A stretch of DNA of 64,000 nucleotides from Acidobacteriota bacterium (lineage in GTDB: Bacteria > Acidobacteriota > Vicinamibacteria > Vicinamibacterales > UBA2999), in NCBI GenBank assembly GCA_016871195.1, contig VFZN01000012.1, positions 1 through 64,000 of the forward strand. The letters run 5' to 3'. Positions 36,046 to 45,839 of this stretch are shown piece by piece (positions within the stretch are counted from its first letter, which is position 1; every line of letters starts with the position of its first letter). Both the position numbers and the translations under genes were made by a program. The notes under the pieces are model-generated. The model was given only the letters and a program-made list of their open reading frames with translations. It was not told the origin of the DNA and made no database searches.

Positions 36046-38556
36046 ATGTCAGGCGTGTTACAACTTCGGATGGTCAGCCTTATTGCGGCCGGCATCATCG
36101 CCGGTTCCCTGTCCCTCACCGGGGCGCGGCCGGCAGCCGACGGCGTCGGGTCGTCTGCTGAGGGGGGGCGCAACATCGCGGGGCAGGCCGCCCCGTCCGT
36201 GCGTCCAGCGCCAGCGCACGCGGCCCCGAAACCGGCCGGTCTGGCGGTCACCGAACAGAACGCGCTCGTGAAGCAGTACTGCGCGGGATGCCACAGCGAC
36301 CGGGCGAAGGCGGGCGGACTCAGCCTCGCCGCGTTCGATGCCGCGTCGGCTGTCGAACATGCGGAGGTGACCGAGAAAGTCATCCGGAAGCTGCGCGCGG
36401 GCATGATGCCGCCTGCCGGGGCCCGTCGCCCCGAGCCGGTCGTGCTGGCGCAACTGACCGAGGCCCTCGAGACCCGCATCGATCGCGCGGCGGCGCTCAG
36501 CCCGAATCCCGGGCGCCGCCCGTTCCAGCGCCTCAATCGCGCGGAATACGCTACCGCGATTCGCGAGCTGCTCGATCTGAAGGTGGATGTCGACGCCTAT
36601 CTGCCCCCCGACACCATCAGTGACGGCTTCGACAATGTGGCCGATGCGCAGGGGTTCTCACCCACGGTGCTCGAGGGCTATCTGCGCGCGGCCAGCGCGA
36701 TCAGCTCGCTGGCCCTCGGCGATGCGACGGCGGCGCCGACCGAAGCGAACTACAAGGTGCCACGCACGGCCTCACAGATGCGGCAGCTCGAGGGGGCCCC
36801 CTTCGGCACGCGCGGGGGCATCGTCGTCGAGCACATCTTCCCGGCGGACGGCGATTACACGTTCCGCATGATGCTGCACTCGATTCCCACGGGGCAGCTG
36901 TTCGGCAGCAGCGTGCCGGGCGAGCAGATTGAGGTGTCGGTGAACGGCGCGCGCGTGGCGCTGCTCGAGATCAACACCCGCATGAGCGAGTCTGACCCGA
37001 ACGGCATGAATCTCGTCACCCCGAAGATTCATGTGAAGGCCGGCCCGCAGCGAACAGCTGCCGCGTTCATTTCGCGCTTCGACGCGCCGGTCGATGACCT
37101 GATTGCGCCCATCGAGCACACCCTGGCCGATACGCAGATTGGCGCGGGCTTCGGCGTTACCGCCCTGCCGCACCTGCGCGAGTTTGCCGTCACCGGCCCC
37201 ATCGCGGTCACCGGCATTTCGCAGTCACCGAGCCGGCAGCGCATCTTCTCGTGCCGCCCCACGGCGTCGAGCGAGGAAGCGCCGTGTGCCACCGCGATTG
37301 TGAAGCGACTGGCCTCGCAGGCCTATCGGGCCCCGGCGTCGTTCGACGATGTGCGGAAGCTGATGGGGTTCTACGAGCAGGGCCGTCGCGATGGCGACTT
37401 TGAGGACGGCGTGCGGATGGCGGTGCAGGCCATGCTGGCCAGTCCGAAGTTCCTGTTCCGCCTTGAGGAAGTGCCGGCCACGGCGCGGCCAGGCCAGAAC
37501 TATCGGATTGGCGACGTCGACCTCGCCAGCCGGCTGTCGTTCTTCATCTGGGGCGCGGGTCCCGACGAGGAACTGCTGACGGTGGCGACCGCTGGCCGCC
37601 TGCGGGCGCCCGGTATGCTCGAGCAGCAGGTGCAGCGCATGCTGCGTGACCGGCGGGCCCAGGCGATGGGCACCCGCTTTGGGTCGCAGTGGTTGCGGCT
37701 GCAGGACCTGATGAAGCTGAACCCTGACGCGCTGCTGTATCCGCAGTATGACCAGACGCTGGCGCAGGGACTCAAGCGTGAGACCGAGCTGCTGTTCGAG
37801 GCGATCGTGCGCAATGACCGGCCCGTGACCGAACTGCTGACGGCCGACTACACGTTCGTCAACGAGCGGGTGGCCAAGCACTATGGCCTGCCGAATGTCA
37901 CCGGCCCCGAGTTCCGGCGCGTGGCCCTGCCGGATGCGAACCGGCGTGGCCTGCTGGGGCAGGGCAGCATTCTGGCCCTGACGTCGGTGGCCGACCGCAC
38001 CTCGCCCGTCCAGCGTGGCAAGTGGGTGATGGAAGTGCTGCTCGGGTCGCCTCCCCCGGCGCCGCCCCCCAATGTGCCGTCGCTTGACGAGTCGGTGTCG
38101 GCTGCCCAGGGGGCCAAGGTGCTGTCGACGCGCGAGCGCATGGAAGAGCACCGGAAGAATCCCACGTGCAACTCGTGCCACCGCGTGATTGATCCCCTGG
38201 GGCTGGCGCTCGAGAATTTCGACGTCACCGGCGCCTGGCGCATCCGCGACGGCGACACGGCCGTCGACTCGAATGGCGACCTGTATGACGGCACGAAGAT
38301 GCAGGGCCCCCAGGGGCTGCGCGACGCGCTGCTGCGACACAAGGATGTGTTCCTGCTGAGCTTCACGGAAAGCCTGATGACGTACGGGCTGGGCCGTCGT
38401 GTCGAACACTACGACCTGCCGACCGTGCGGCGCATTGTGCAGGAGGCCGGGCGTGCGGGTGACCGCATGTCCCAGTTCATCCTGGGTGTGGTGAAGAGTC
38501 CGGCGTTCCAGATGGGACGCCTCGAAGCCGAGACGACGACCGAGGTGGCCCGCTGA
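36046..38556 (+). CDS. Exported c-type haem protein of the DUF1587/1592/1588/1585 family (module copy 1)
   Basis: 836 residues with an N-terminal signal (MVSLIAAGIIAGSLSLTGA), a c-type haem site CAGCH (Cys79-His83), then the family blocks: DUF1587 (LNRAEYATAIRELLDLKVDV, ISDGFDNVADAQGFS), a beta domain (VVEHIFPADGDYTFRMMLHS), DUF1595 (MAVQAMLASPKFLFRLE), DUF1592 (ASRLSFFIWGAGPDEELL), DUF1588 with a second haem-like site CNSCH near residue 708, and DUF1585 (FTESLMTYGLGRRVEHYDLP). These proteins are common in Planctomycetes and Acidobacteria and their activity is unknown. A TATACT box lies 10 nt before the ATG. First gene of the first of two tandem modules. Confidence 0.92.
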   Translation: MSGVLQLRMVSLIAAGIIAGSLSLTGARPAADGVGSSAEGGRNIAGQAAPSVRPAPAHAAPKPAGLAVTEQNALVKQYCAGCHSDRAKAGGLSLAAFDAASAVEHAEVTEKVIRKLRAGMMPPAGARRPEPVVLAQLTEALETRIDRAAALSPNPGRRPFQRLNRAEYATAIRELLDLKVDVDAYLPPDTISDGFDNVADAQGFSPTVLEGYLRAASAISSLALGDATAAPTEANYKVPRTASQMRQLEGAPFGTRGGIVVEHIFPADGDYTFRMMLHSIPTGQLFGSSVPGEQIEVSVNGARVALLEINTRMSESDPNGMNLVTPKIHVKAGPQRTAAAFISRFDAPVDDLIAPIEHTLADTQIGAGFGVTALPHLREFAVTGPIAVTGISQSPSRQRIFSCRPTASSEEAPCATAIVKRLASQAYRAPASFDDVRKLMGFYEQGRRDGDFEDGVRMAVQAMLASPKFLFRLEEVPATARPGQNYRIGDVDLASRLSFFIWGAGPDEELLTVATAGRLRAPGMLEQQVQRMLRDRRAQAMGTRFGSQWLRLQDLMKLNPDALLYPQYDQTLAQGLKRETELLFEAIVRNDRPVTELLTADYTFVNERVAKHYGLPNVTGPEFRRVALPDANRRGLLGQGSILALTSVADRTSPVQRGKWVMEVLLGSPPPAPPPNVPSLDESVSAAQGAKVLSTRERMEEHRKNPTCNSCHRVIDPLGLALENFDVTGAWRIRDGDTAVDSNGDLYDGTKMQGPQGLRDALLRHKDVFLLSFTESLMTYGLGRRVEHYDLPTVRRIVQEAGRAGDRMSQFILGVVKSPAFQMGRLEAETTTEVAR

Positions 38557-38592
38557 CGGCGGGTCGTGACGAGTGAACGAAGGAGCCTGCTG

Positions 38593-40002
38593 ATGTATCT
38601 CACGAAGAAGCACCTGTCGCGCCGCACTGCCCTCAAGGGCGTGGGCGTGTCGCTGTCGCTGCCGCTGCTCGAGGCCATGATTCCGGCGGGGACGGCGCTG
38701 GCGCGCACCGCAGCGGGCAAGGTCAGGCTGGCGGCCATCGAGATGGTGCATGGCTCGGCCGGGGCCACGACGATCGGGGCGCAGAAGCACCTGTGGTCGC
38801 CCAAGGCCACCGGGTCGGCATTCGACCTCAGCCCCAGCAGCCTGGCGCCCCTCGAGCCGTTCCGCGATGCGCTGACGATCATCAGCAACACCGATGTGCG
38901 CAATGCCGAGGCGTTCACGCCGCCCGAAATCGGTGGCGATCACTTCCGCTCGAGCGCCGTGTTCCTGACGCAGGCTCATCCGCACCAGACGCAGGGCAGT
39001 GACGTGCGCGTGGCCACCTCGCTCGACCAGCTGTACGCGCAGAAATACGGGCAGGACACGCCCATCCCCTCGATGCAGCTCTGCATCGAGAACGTCGACC
39101 AGGCTGGCGGCTGTGCGTACGGCTATGCCTGCGTCTACACCGATACAGTCAGCTGGGCGTCAGCCAGCGAGCCGCTACCGATGGTGCGCGATCCGCGTGC
39201 CGCCTTCGACATGCTGTTTGGCGTCGGCGCGACGCCGGAAGAGCGTGCGGCGCGCCGCCGGGCCGATCGCAGCATCCTCGACTGGGTGACGGCCGAGGTG
39301 GCGCAGTTGAAGCGATCGCTCGGGCCGATGGACCGGGCACGGCTGTCCGAATACCTCGACGATGTGCGCGAAATCGAGCGGCGCATCCAGCGGGTGGAAG
39401 CGCAGAACGGCACGGGCGATGCGCGCGAACTGCCGATGGCGCCGATGGGCGTACCCGATTCGTTCGAAGAGCACGTCAAGCTGATGTTCGACCTGCAGGC
39501 GGTCGCGTTTGCGTCGGACATCACCCGCGTATTCTCGTTCAAGCTGGGACGCGACGGGTCGAGCCGCGTGTATCCCGACAGCGGTGTGAAGACCGGGTTC
39601 CATCCCGCATCGCACCACGGTGAACGCGAAGATCGCATCCTCGACTTTGCGAAGATCAACCGCTATCACCTCAGCCTGCTGCCATATTTCCTAGATAAGC
39701 TGAAGAAGACGCCGGACGGTGACCGGAACCTGCTCGAGAACACCCTCATCCTCTACGGGTCGCCGATGGGTAACTCGAATGTGCACAACCACAAGCGGTG
39801 CCCGCTGGTCCTTGCGGGCCACGCTGGCGGCAAGCTGAAGGGCAACCTGCACATCAAGGCGGCCGACGGCACGCCCATGGCCAACGCGATGCTGTCGATG
39901 CTGCATGTCCTCGGGCTCGAAGACATGAGCAGCTTCGGTGACAGCACCGAGGCCATGAATCTCAATCACGCCGGCGATACGACGGTCGCTGCCCGGGGTT
40001 AA
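38593..40002 (+). CDS. Tat-exported DUF1552 protein (module copy 1)
   Basis: 469 residues beginning with a twin-arginine signal (HLSRRTALKGVGVSLSLPLL), followed by the DUF1552 pattern: SAIEMVHGSAGATTIGAQ-like opening, LWSPKATGSAFDLSPSSL, GGDHFRSSAVFLTQAHP, GSDVRVATSLDQLYA, QLCIENVDQAGGCAYGYACV, SASEPLPMVRDPRAAFD, RVYPDSGVKTGFHPASHH and ILYGSPMGNSNVHNHKRCPL. The family is related to DUF1501-type phosphatase-like folds and always accompanies DUF1592 proteins; no reaction is established. The ATG at 38593 follows AAGGAG with 8-nt spacing. It starts 36 bp after the DUF1592 gene and ends 3 bp before the ankyrin gene. Confidence 0.92.
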   Translation: MYLTKKHLSRRTALKGVGVSLSLPLLEAMIPAGTALARTAAGKVRLAAIEMVHGSAGATTIGAQKHLWSPKATGSAFDLSPSSLAPLEPFRDALTIISNTDVRNAEAFTPPEIGGDHFRSSAVFLTQAHPHQTQGSDVRVATSLDQLYAQKYGQDTPIPSMQLCIENVDQAGGCAYGYACVYTDTVSWASASEPLPMVRDPRAAFDMLFGVGATPEERAARRRADRSILDWVTAEVAQLKRSLGPMDRARLSEYLDDVREIERRIQRVEAQNGTGDARELPMAPMGVPDSFEEHVKLMFDLQAVAFASDITRVFSFKLGRDGSSRVYPDSGVKTGFHPASHHGEREDRILDFAKINRYHLSLLPYFLDKLKKTPDGDRNLLENTLILYGSPMGNSNVHNHKRCPLVLAGHAGGKLKGNLHIKAADGTPMANAMLSMLHVLGLEDMSSFGDSTEAMNLNHAGDTTVAARG

Positions 40003-40005
40003 TCC

Positions 40006-41764
40006 GTGACCTCCGCATCACCGCTCGTGCGTCGGTGGCTCATCCATGTCGGCGCGGGTCTGCTGGGCGCGCTGTGCCTCAATGCGCTTGTGCTCGCGCA
40101 GGCGGCGACGGTCACCGATGGGGCACGCCGTGGCGACCGCGAGGCCGTCCGCACACTGCTCAAGTCAGGGGCCGACGTGAATGCCGCAGAGGGCGATGGC
40201 ACCACGGCACTGCATTGGGCGGCCCGGCGTGGCGATGCCGAGTTGGTGCAGATGCTGGTGTCAGCCGGGGCGAACGTCAGGGCCACGACTCGACTCGGGT
40301 CGTACACGCCGCTCATGATGGCGGCGCAGGCCGGGCACAGCGCGGCGGTGGCTGCGCTGCTGGCTGGAGGAGCCGATGTTGAGGCTGCCTCGACGACCGG
40401 CACGACCCCGCTCATGTTCGCCGCACAATCGGGCGATACGCGCAGCCTCGACGACCGGCACGACCCCGCTCATGTTCGCCGCACAATCGGGCGATACGCG
40501 CACGGTGACGATGCTCGTCGAAGGTGGCGCGCGCATTGATGCCCGCGAGTCGGCGATGGAGCAGACCCCGCTGATGTTTGCGGCCGCCAACAACCGCACC
40601 GATGTGGTGAAGCTGCTCATCGCGCGCGGTGCCGACAAGGCCGCGACCTCGAGGGTGACCGATCTCAACAAGCTGTCGATGGGCGGTTTCGGCGGTGGTC
40701 GTCGCGGCACCGGCGGTGCGCCGACGGCCGGCAATCGTCCGGTCGACGTCGCGGGTGTGACGCGGCAGTATCGCTACAACGAACTGGTCGGCACTTCCGG
40801 TGGAATCACCCCTCTGCAGCTGGCGGCACGCCAGGGTTTCTTCGACACGGTGAAGGCGCTGGTCGAGGCCGGGGCCGACGTGAATCAGCGGAATCCCGGC
40901 GACCAGTCGACGGCGCTGGTCGTCGCGACCGTCAACGGGCACTTCGACGTGGGCGTGTATCTGCTCGAGCACGGTGCCGATCCCAATCTCGCGACCGACA
41001 ACGGCCTGGCGCCGCTGTACGGCACGCTCAACGTGCAGTGGGCACCGAAGGCCAACTATCCGCAGCCGCGCGCCTACCTGCAGCAATCGGTGACGCACAT
41101 CGAATTCATGAAGCAGCTGCTGGCTCGCGGTGCGGATCCGAATCGACGTCTGGTGCGGAAGATCTGGTACTCCGGCTACAACTTCGACCTGGCCGGTATC
41201 GATGAAGTCGGCGCGACGCCCTTCTGGCGCGCGGCCTACGGCGGTGATCTCGAGGCCATGAACCTGTTGCTGGCCGCTGGGGCTGACCCCCTGATTCCGA
41301 CGACCAAGCCTGCGGGCCGGCCGCCGACCGGCGATGGCGACCGCTTCAATGTGCAGGATGTGTCCGGCTTGCCGCCGGTTCCCGTGGGGGGGCCTGGTGT
41401 GACACCGCTGCACGCGGCGACGGGGGCGGGCTATGCCGAAGGGTTCGCGGCCAACTCGCACCGCTACGCGCCGTCGGGCCTGCTGGCGACGGTCAGGTTT
41501 CTCGTCGAGCGCACGGGCGCCGATGTGAATACGGTCGACCACGAGGGCAATACGCCGCTACACAATGCGTCGGCGCGTGGCGATGTGGCGATGATTGAAT
41601 ATCTGGTCTCGAAAGGGGCCGACGTCAAGCGGGTGAATCGCGAAGGGCAAACGACGGCCGACATGGCCAATGGCCCGGTGCAACGCACCCAGCCGTTCCC
41701 CGAAGCGCTCAAGCTGCTCGAGAGCCTCGGTGCGGTGAACAATCACAAGTGTGTGTCCTGCTGA
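40006..41764 (+). pseudogene. Secreted ankyrin-repeat protein (module copy 1), frameshifted by a 58-bp tandem duplication
   Basis: The GTG at 40006 opens a protein with a Sec signal (LIHVGAGLLGALCLNALVL) and ankyrin repeats (NAAEGDGTTALHWAARRGDA, SYTPLMMAAQAGHSAAV). The reading frame breaks after TPLMFAAQSGDTR because 58 bp (40387-40444) are repeated exactly at 40445-40502; the downstream frame resumes with TVTMLVEGGARIDA and runs to NNHKCVSC at 41764. Removing one copy gives 566 residues, close to the 560 of the intact paralogue at 45840. About eight repeats can be counted, with inserted linkers rich in Gly. Without reversal the product is a 177-residue truncation. Confidence 0.88.
40387..40502 (+). 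repeat. Perfect 58-bp tandem duplication
   Basis: 40387-40444 and 40445-40502 are identical, each beginning gcctcgacgaccggcacgac. Flanking bases differ, so the unit is exactly 58 bp, which is not a multiple of three. It interrupts the ankyrin gene. Confidence 0.97.
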
Positions 41765-41794
41765 GGCAGGACCGTTATCGGCAGAGGGTGTGGC

Positions 41795-44323
41795 ATGCGG
41801 CGACTGGCAGGACTGCTGAGTGCACTCATCATCGGTGGGGTGGCGCTGACGGCGCAGGGGCGTATGGCCCAGGCGCCCGCCGGCCCGTCGATGCCCCCAA
41901 CGGACTCGTCGAGGGCCGCGCAGGCGCGGCCTGTGGCCCCCGTGCCCGCGCATGCGACGGCCCCCGCGGCGGCGGGGCTCAGCGTCGACGGGCAGACGCA
42001 ACTGGTGAAGCAGTACTGCGCCACGTGTCACAACGATCGGGCCAAGGCGGGCGGGTTGACACTCGCCGCCTTCGATGCCGCGAAACTGTTGGACGATCCG
42101 GCGCTGGCCGAGAAGATGATCCGAAAGCTGCGCGCCGGCATGATGCCACCGGCCAGCGCGCGGCGGCCCGAGCCGGCCGTGCTCGAATCGCTGACGACCA
42201 CGTTCGAGCAGCGCATTGATCGGGCGGCGGCGGCGCAGGTGAACCCGGGGGCGCAGGTGAACCCGGGGGCGCGTCCCTCGCAGCGACTCAACCGCGCCGA
42301 ATATCAGCGTGCCGTGCGCGACCTGCTGGGCATCGACGTCGACATCACCGCGTTCCTGCCGGCCGACACCATCAGCGACGGCTTCGATAACGTGGCAGAC
42401 TCGCAGGTCATTTCCACGGCACTGATGGAAGGCTACCTGCGGGCTGCGAGCCAGATCAGCCGCCTGGCCATTGGCGACCGTCAGGCCTCGGCGAGCACCA
42501 CCACCGTGAAGGTGCCGCGCACCGCCTCACAGATGCGCCACATCGAGGGCGCGCCGCTCGGCACGCGCGGTGGCGTGTCGTTCGTGCACGTGTTTCCGGC
42601 TGACGGCGAATACGTCTTCAAGATTCTGCTGCACTCGGGACCGACGGGTGACCTGTTCGGGGGGCCCTATGCCGGCGAGCAGATTGACCTGTCGATCAAC
42701 GGCGAGCGCGTGGGGCTCATCGACATCAATCCCCGGATGAACGAGCAGGACCCGAACGGACTTAACATCACGGCGCCGCCGGTGCATGTGCAGGCGGGTC
42801 CGCAGCGTGTCTCGGCCGCGTTCGTATCGCGGTTCGACGGGCCGGTCGACGACCTGATGATGCCCATCGAGCACACGCTCGCCGATACGAACATCGGTGA
42901 GGTGTTCGGCACGACGGCGCTGCCCCACATCCGCGATTTCTCCATCACGGGACCCACGCGCGTCACGGGTGTGTCCGACACGCGCAGCCGGCGCCTCATC
43001 TTCACCTGCCGGCCGACACAGGCCACCGAAGAACGCCCCTGCGCCGAGCGCATCGTCCGGCAGCTGGCCACGCGTGCGTATCGCGGCCCGGTGGTGGCCG
43101 AGGACTTCACGGCGCTGATGGCGTTCTACGACCGCGGCCGGACGGCCAGCGACTTCGAAGGCGGCGTGCGTCTGGCCGTGCAGGCGATTCTGGCCAGCCC
43201 CCGCTTCCTGCTGCGCATGGAGCAGGTGCCGTCGACCCTGCGGGCGGGACAGACCTACCGGGTGAGTGACCGCGACCTGGCGTCGCGCCTTTCGTTCTTT
43301 CTGTGGGGCGCCCTCCCGGATGAGGCACTCCTGAAGGTGGCACAGGCCGGACAGCTGAGCCAGCCGGCGTTGTTCGACCGGCAGGTGCGGCGCATGCTGG
43401 CCGACCCGAGAGCCGAAGCGCTGGCGACGCGGTTTGCCTCGCAGTGGCTGCGGCTGCAGGATGTCCGGCAGGTGCGTCCGGACCATCATTTCTATTCCCA
43501 CTGGGATACGACGCTGTCCGACGCCATGGTGCGTGAGACGGAACTGTTCGTCGCCAGCCTGCTCCGTGACGACCGACCGATTACCGAACTGCTGACGGCG
43601 GACTATACCTTCGTGAATGAACGCCTGGCGAAGCACTACGGCATCGCCAATGTGGTGGGCAGCGAATATCGGCGGGTGACCATTCCCGGCGCCAACCGTC
43701 GCGGGCTGCTGGGCCAGGGCAGTGTGCTCCTGCTGACGTCGATTGCCGATCGCACGTCGCCGGTGCTGCGCGGCAAGTGGGTGATGGAAGTGCTGCTGGC
43801 CTCGCCACCGCCTCCGCCGCCGCCCAACGTGCCGTCGCTCGATGATTCGGTGAAATCCAACGCGGGAGGGAAACTGCTGTCGACCCGCGAGCGCATGGAA
43901 GAGCACCGGAAGAACCCGGCCTGCAATTCGTGCCACCGCGTGATCGATCCGCTGGGCCTAGCGCTCGAGAACTTCGATGCCACCGGCGCGTGGCGTGCGC
44001 GGGACAACGGCGTGACGATTGACGCCAACGGCGACCTGTATGACGGCACCCGCATGGAAGGCCCGGCGGGTTTGCGCGCCGCCCTGCTGCGGCACAGCGA
44101 CCTCATCAAGCTCAGTTTCACGGAAAGCCTGATGACCTATGCACTCGGACGGCGTGTCGAGCCGTTCGACCTGCCGACGGTGCGCCGCATTGTGGCCGAC
44201 GCCGGACGGCAGGGTGACCGCCTGTCGGCCTTCATTCTGGGTGTCGTGAAGAGCCCGGCGTTCCAGATGGGCCGCGTGGAGGACGAGACGACCACCACCG
44301 ACCGAGAGCAGCCACACCGCTGA
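41795..44323 (+). CDS. Exported c-type haem protein of the DUF1587/1592/1588/1585 family (module copy 2)
   Basis: 842 residues, the paralogue of the protein at 36046, with the same order of blocks: signal (LAGLLSALIIGGVALTAQG), haem site CATCH near residue 75, LNRAEYQRAVRDLLGIDVDI, ISDGFDNVADSQVIS, the beta domain FVHVFPADGEYVFKILLHSG, AVQAILASPRFLLRME, ASRLSFFLWGALPDEALL, NACNSCH-type second haem site and FTESLMTYALGRRVEPFDLP. An in-frame 18-bp duplication (42233-42268) repeats AQVNPG. It starts 30 bp after the ankyrin gene of copy 1, which suggests one long transcript from 36046. Confidence 0.92.
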   Translation: MRRLAGLLSALIIGGVALTAQGRMAQAPAGPSMPPTDSSRAAQARPVAPVPAHATAPAAAGLSVDGQTQLVKQYCATCHNDRAKAGGLTLAAFDAAKLLDDPALAEKMIRKLRAGMMPPASARRPEPAVLESLTTTFEQRIDRAAAAQVNPGAQVNPGARPSQRLNRAEYQRAVRDLLGIDVDITAFLPADTISDGFDNVADSQVISTALMEGYLRAASQISRLAIGDRQASASTTTVKVPRTASQMRHIEGAPLGTRGGVSFVHVFPADGEYVFKILLHSGPTGDLFGGPYAGEQIDLSINGERVGLIDINPRMNEQDPNGLNITAPPVHVQAGPQRVSAAFVSRFDGPVDDLMMPIEHTLADTNIGEVFGTTALPHIRDFSITGPTRVTGVSDTRSRRLIFTCRPTQATEERPCAERIVRQLATRAYRGPVVAEDFTALMAFYDRGRTASDFEGGVRLAVQAILASPRFLLRMEQVPSTLRAGQTYRVSDRDLASRLSFFLWGALPDEALLKVAQAGQLSQPALFDRQVRRMLADPRAEALATRFASQWLRLQDVRQVRPDHHFYSHWDTTLSDAMVRETELFVASLLRDDRPITELLTADYTFVNERLAKHYGIANVVGSEYRRVTIPGANRRGLLGQGSVLLLTSIADRTSPVLRGKWVMEVLLASPPPPPPPNVPSLDDSVKSNAGGKLLSTRERMEEHRKNPACNSCHRVIDPLGLALENFDATGAWRARDNGVTIDANGDLYDGTRMEGPAGLRAALLRHSDLIKLSFTESLMTYALGRRVEPFDLPTVRRIVADAGRQGDRLSAFILGVVKSPAFQMGRVEDETTTTDREQPHR
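42233..42268 (+). repeat. In-frame 18-bp tandem duplication
   Basis: gcgcaggtgaacccgggg occurs twice in a row, encoding AQVNPG twice. The corresponding place in the copy-1 protein has a single, different short linker, so the duplication is recent and tolerated. Confidence 0.9.
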
Positions 44324-44376
44324 AACTGACCCCGGCACTTCTGTTCCCTGACGACTGACGCACTGACGAGGACCCG

Positions 44377-45789
44377 ATGATGTTCATCACCAGGAAGCAC
44401 ATCTCACGCCGCACCCTGCTCCAGGGCATGGGCGTTACCATGGCCCTGCCGCTGCTCGACGCGATGGTACCGGCCGGCACCGCCAACGCGAAGACCGCTG
44501 CCGCCGGCAAGGTCAGGCTGTCGGCGATTGAAATGGTGCACGGGTCGGCCGGCGCCACGGTCATCGGGGCCCAGAAGCACCTGTGGTCGCCCGCTGCCAC
44601 CGGGCGCGCCTTCGACCTGTCGCCGAGTTCACTGTCGCCGCTGGAGGCGTATCGCCAGCACCTCACGATCATCAGCAACACCGACGTGCGGAATGCCGAG
44701 GCCTTTGAGCTTCCGGAAATCGGGGGCGATCACTTCCGGTCCAGTGCCGTGTTCCTGACGCAGGCCCATCCGCGCCAGACACAGGGCTCGGACGTGCGCG
44801 CCGGCACCTCGCTCGACCAGTACTACGCCCAGCGCTACGGGCAGGAAACGCCCATCCCCTCGATGCAGCTGTGCATCGAGCCGGTGGACCAGGCCGGCGG
44901 CTGTTCCTACGGCTACTCGTGCGTCTACACCGACAGCATCAGCTGGTCGGCGCCGAACACGCCGATGCCGATGATTCGCGACCCGCGCGTGGCCTTCGAT
45001 CAGCTATTCGGGGTCGGCGCGACGCCGGGTGAACGCCGCGAGCGGCGTGCCGAGGACAAGAGCATCCTCGACCTTATGACCGACCAGCTGGCTCGCCTGC
45101 GCAAGGACCTCGGGGCCGCCGATCGCGCTCGGCTCAACCAGTACCTCACCGATGTGCGCGAGATCGAGCGCCGCATCCAGAAGGTCGAGTCTCAGAACTC
45201 CACGGGTCACGCCCGCGAACTGCCCGGCGCGCCCATCGGCGTGCCCGACTCGTTCGACGAGCATGTGCGCCTCATGTTCGACCTGCAGGTGCTGGCATTT
45301 GCGTCAGACACGACGCGCGTCTTCTCGTTCAAGATGGGCCGCGACGCCTCAAGCCGCGTCTATCCTGAGAGCGGCGTCAGCACGGGGTTCCACCCGGCGT
45401 CTCACCACCAGGACCGCGAGGACCGCATCCTCGAATTCGAGAAGATCAACCGGTATCACATCGGCCTGCTGCCCTACTTCATCAAGAAGCTCAAGGATAC
45501 GCCGGACGGCGACCGGTCGTTGCTCGAGAACACGCTGGTGCTGTACGGGTCGCCGATGGGCAACTCGAACATCCACAACCACAAGAAGTGCCCGCTGATT
45601 CTGCTGGGCCATGCCGGCGGCGCCATCCGCGGCGGGCTGCACATCAAGGCCACCGATGCCACACCGATGGCCAATCCGATGCTCAGCGTCATGCACACGT
45701 TGGGCCTGACCGACGTCGCCTCCTTCGGCGACAGCACGGGCACGCTCGACCTGAACGCCGCGCCGACCGCCACGGTGGCGGGCGCCTGA
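44377..45789 (+). CDS. Tat-exported DUF1552 protein (module copy 2)
   Basis: 470 residues, paralogue of the protein at 38593 and very similar along its whole length: twin-arginine signal HISRRTLLQGMGVTMALPLL, LSAIEMVHGSAGATVIGAQ, LWSPAATGRAFDLSPSSL, GGDHFRSSAVFLTQAHP, EPVDQAGGCSYGYSCVYTD, RVYPESGVSTGFHPASHH and LYGSPMGNSNIHNHKKCPL. It follows its DUF1592 partner by 53 bp. Conserved His and Asp residues in HFRSS and GFHPASHH could bind a metal, as in the alkaline-phosphatase superfamily, but this is inference. Confidence 0.92.
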   Translation: MMFITRKHISRRTLLQGMGVTMALPLLDAMVPAGTANAKTAAAGKVRLSAIEMVHGSAGATVIGAQKHLWSPAATGRAFDLSPSSLSPLEAYRQHLTIISNTDVRNAEAFELPEIGGDHFRSSAVFLTQAHPRQTQGSDVRAGTSLDQYYAQRYGQETPIPSMQLCIEPVDQAGGCSYGYSCVYTDSISWSAPNTPMPMIRDPRVAFDQLFGVGATPGERRERRAEDKSILDLMTDQLARLRKDLGAADRARLNQYLTDVREIERRIQKVESQNSTGHARELPGAPIGVPDSFDEHVRLMFDLQVLAFASDTTRVFSFKMGRDASSRVYPESGVSTGFHPASHHQDREDRILEFEKINRYHIGLLPYFIKKLKDTPDGDRSLLENTLVLYGSPMGNSNIHNHKKCPLILLGHAGGAIRGGLHIKATDATPMANPMLSVMHTLGLTDVASFGDSTGTLDLNAAPTATVAGA

Positions 45790-45839
45790 GCACGCGACGC
45801 GCAGACGACATACGCAGAGAGTCGACAGGGAGCCGGGTG

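Noticed and set aside
37225..38985. 586-codon open frame on the minus strand
   Set aside because: Antisense of the DUF1592/DUF1552 genes; spans the boundary between two real genes and lacks motifs.
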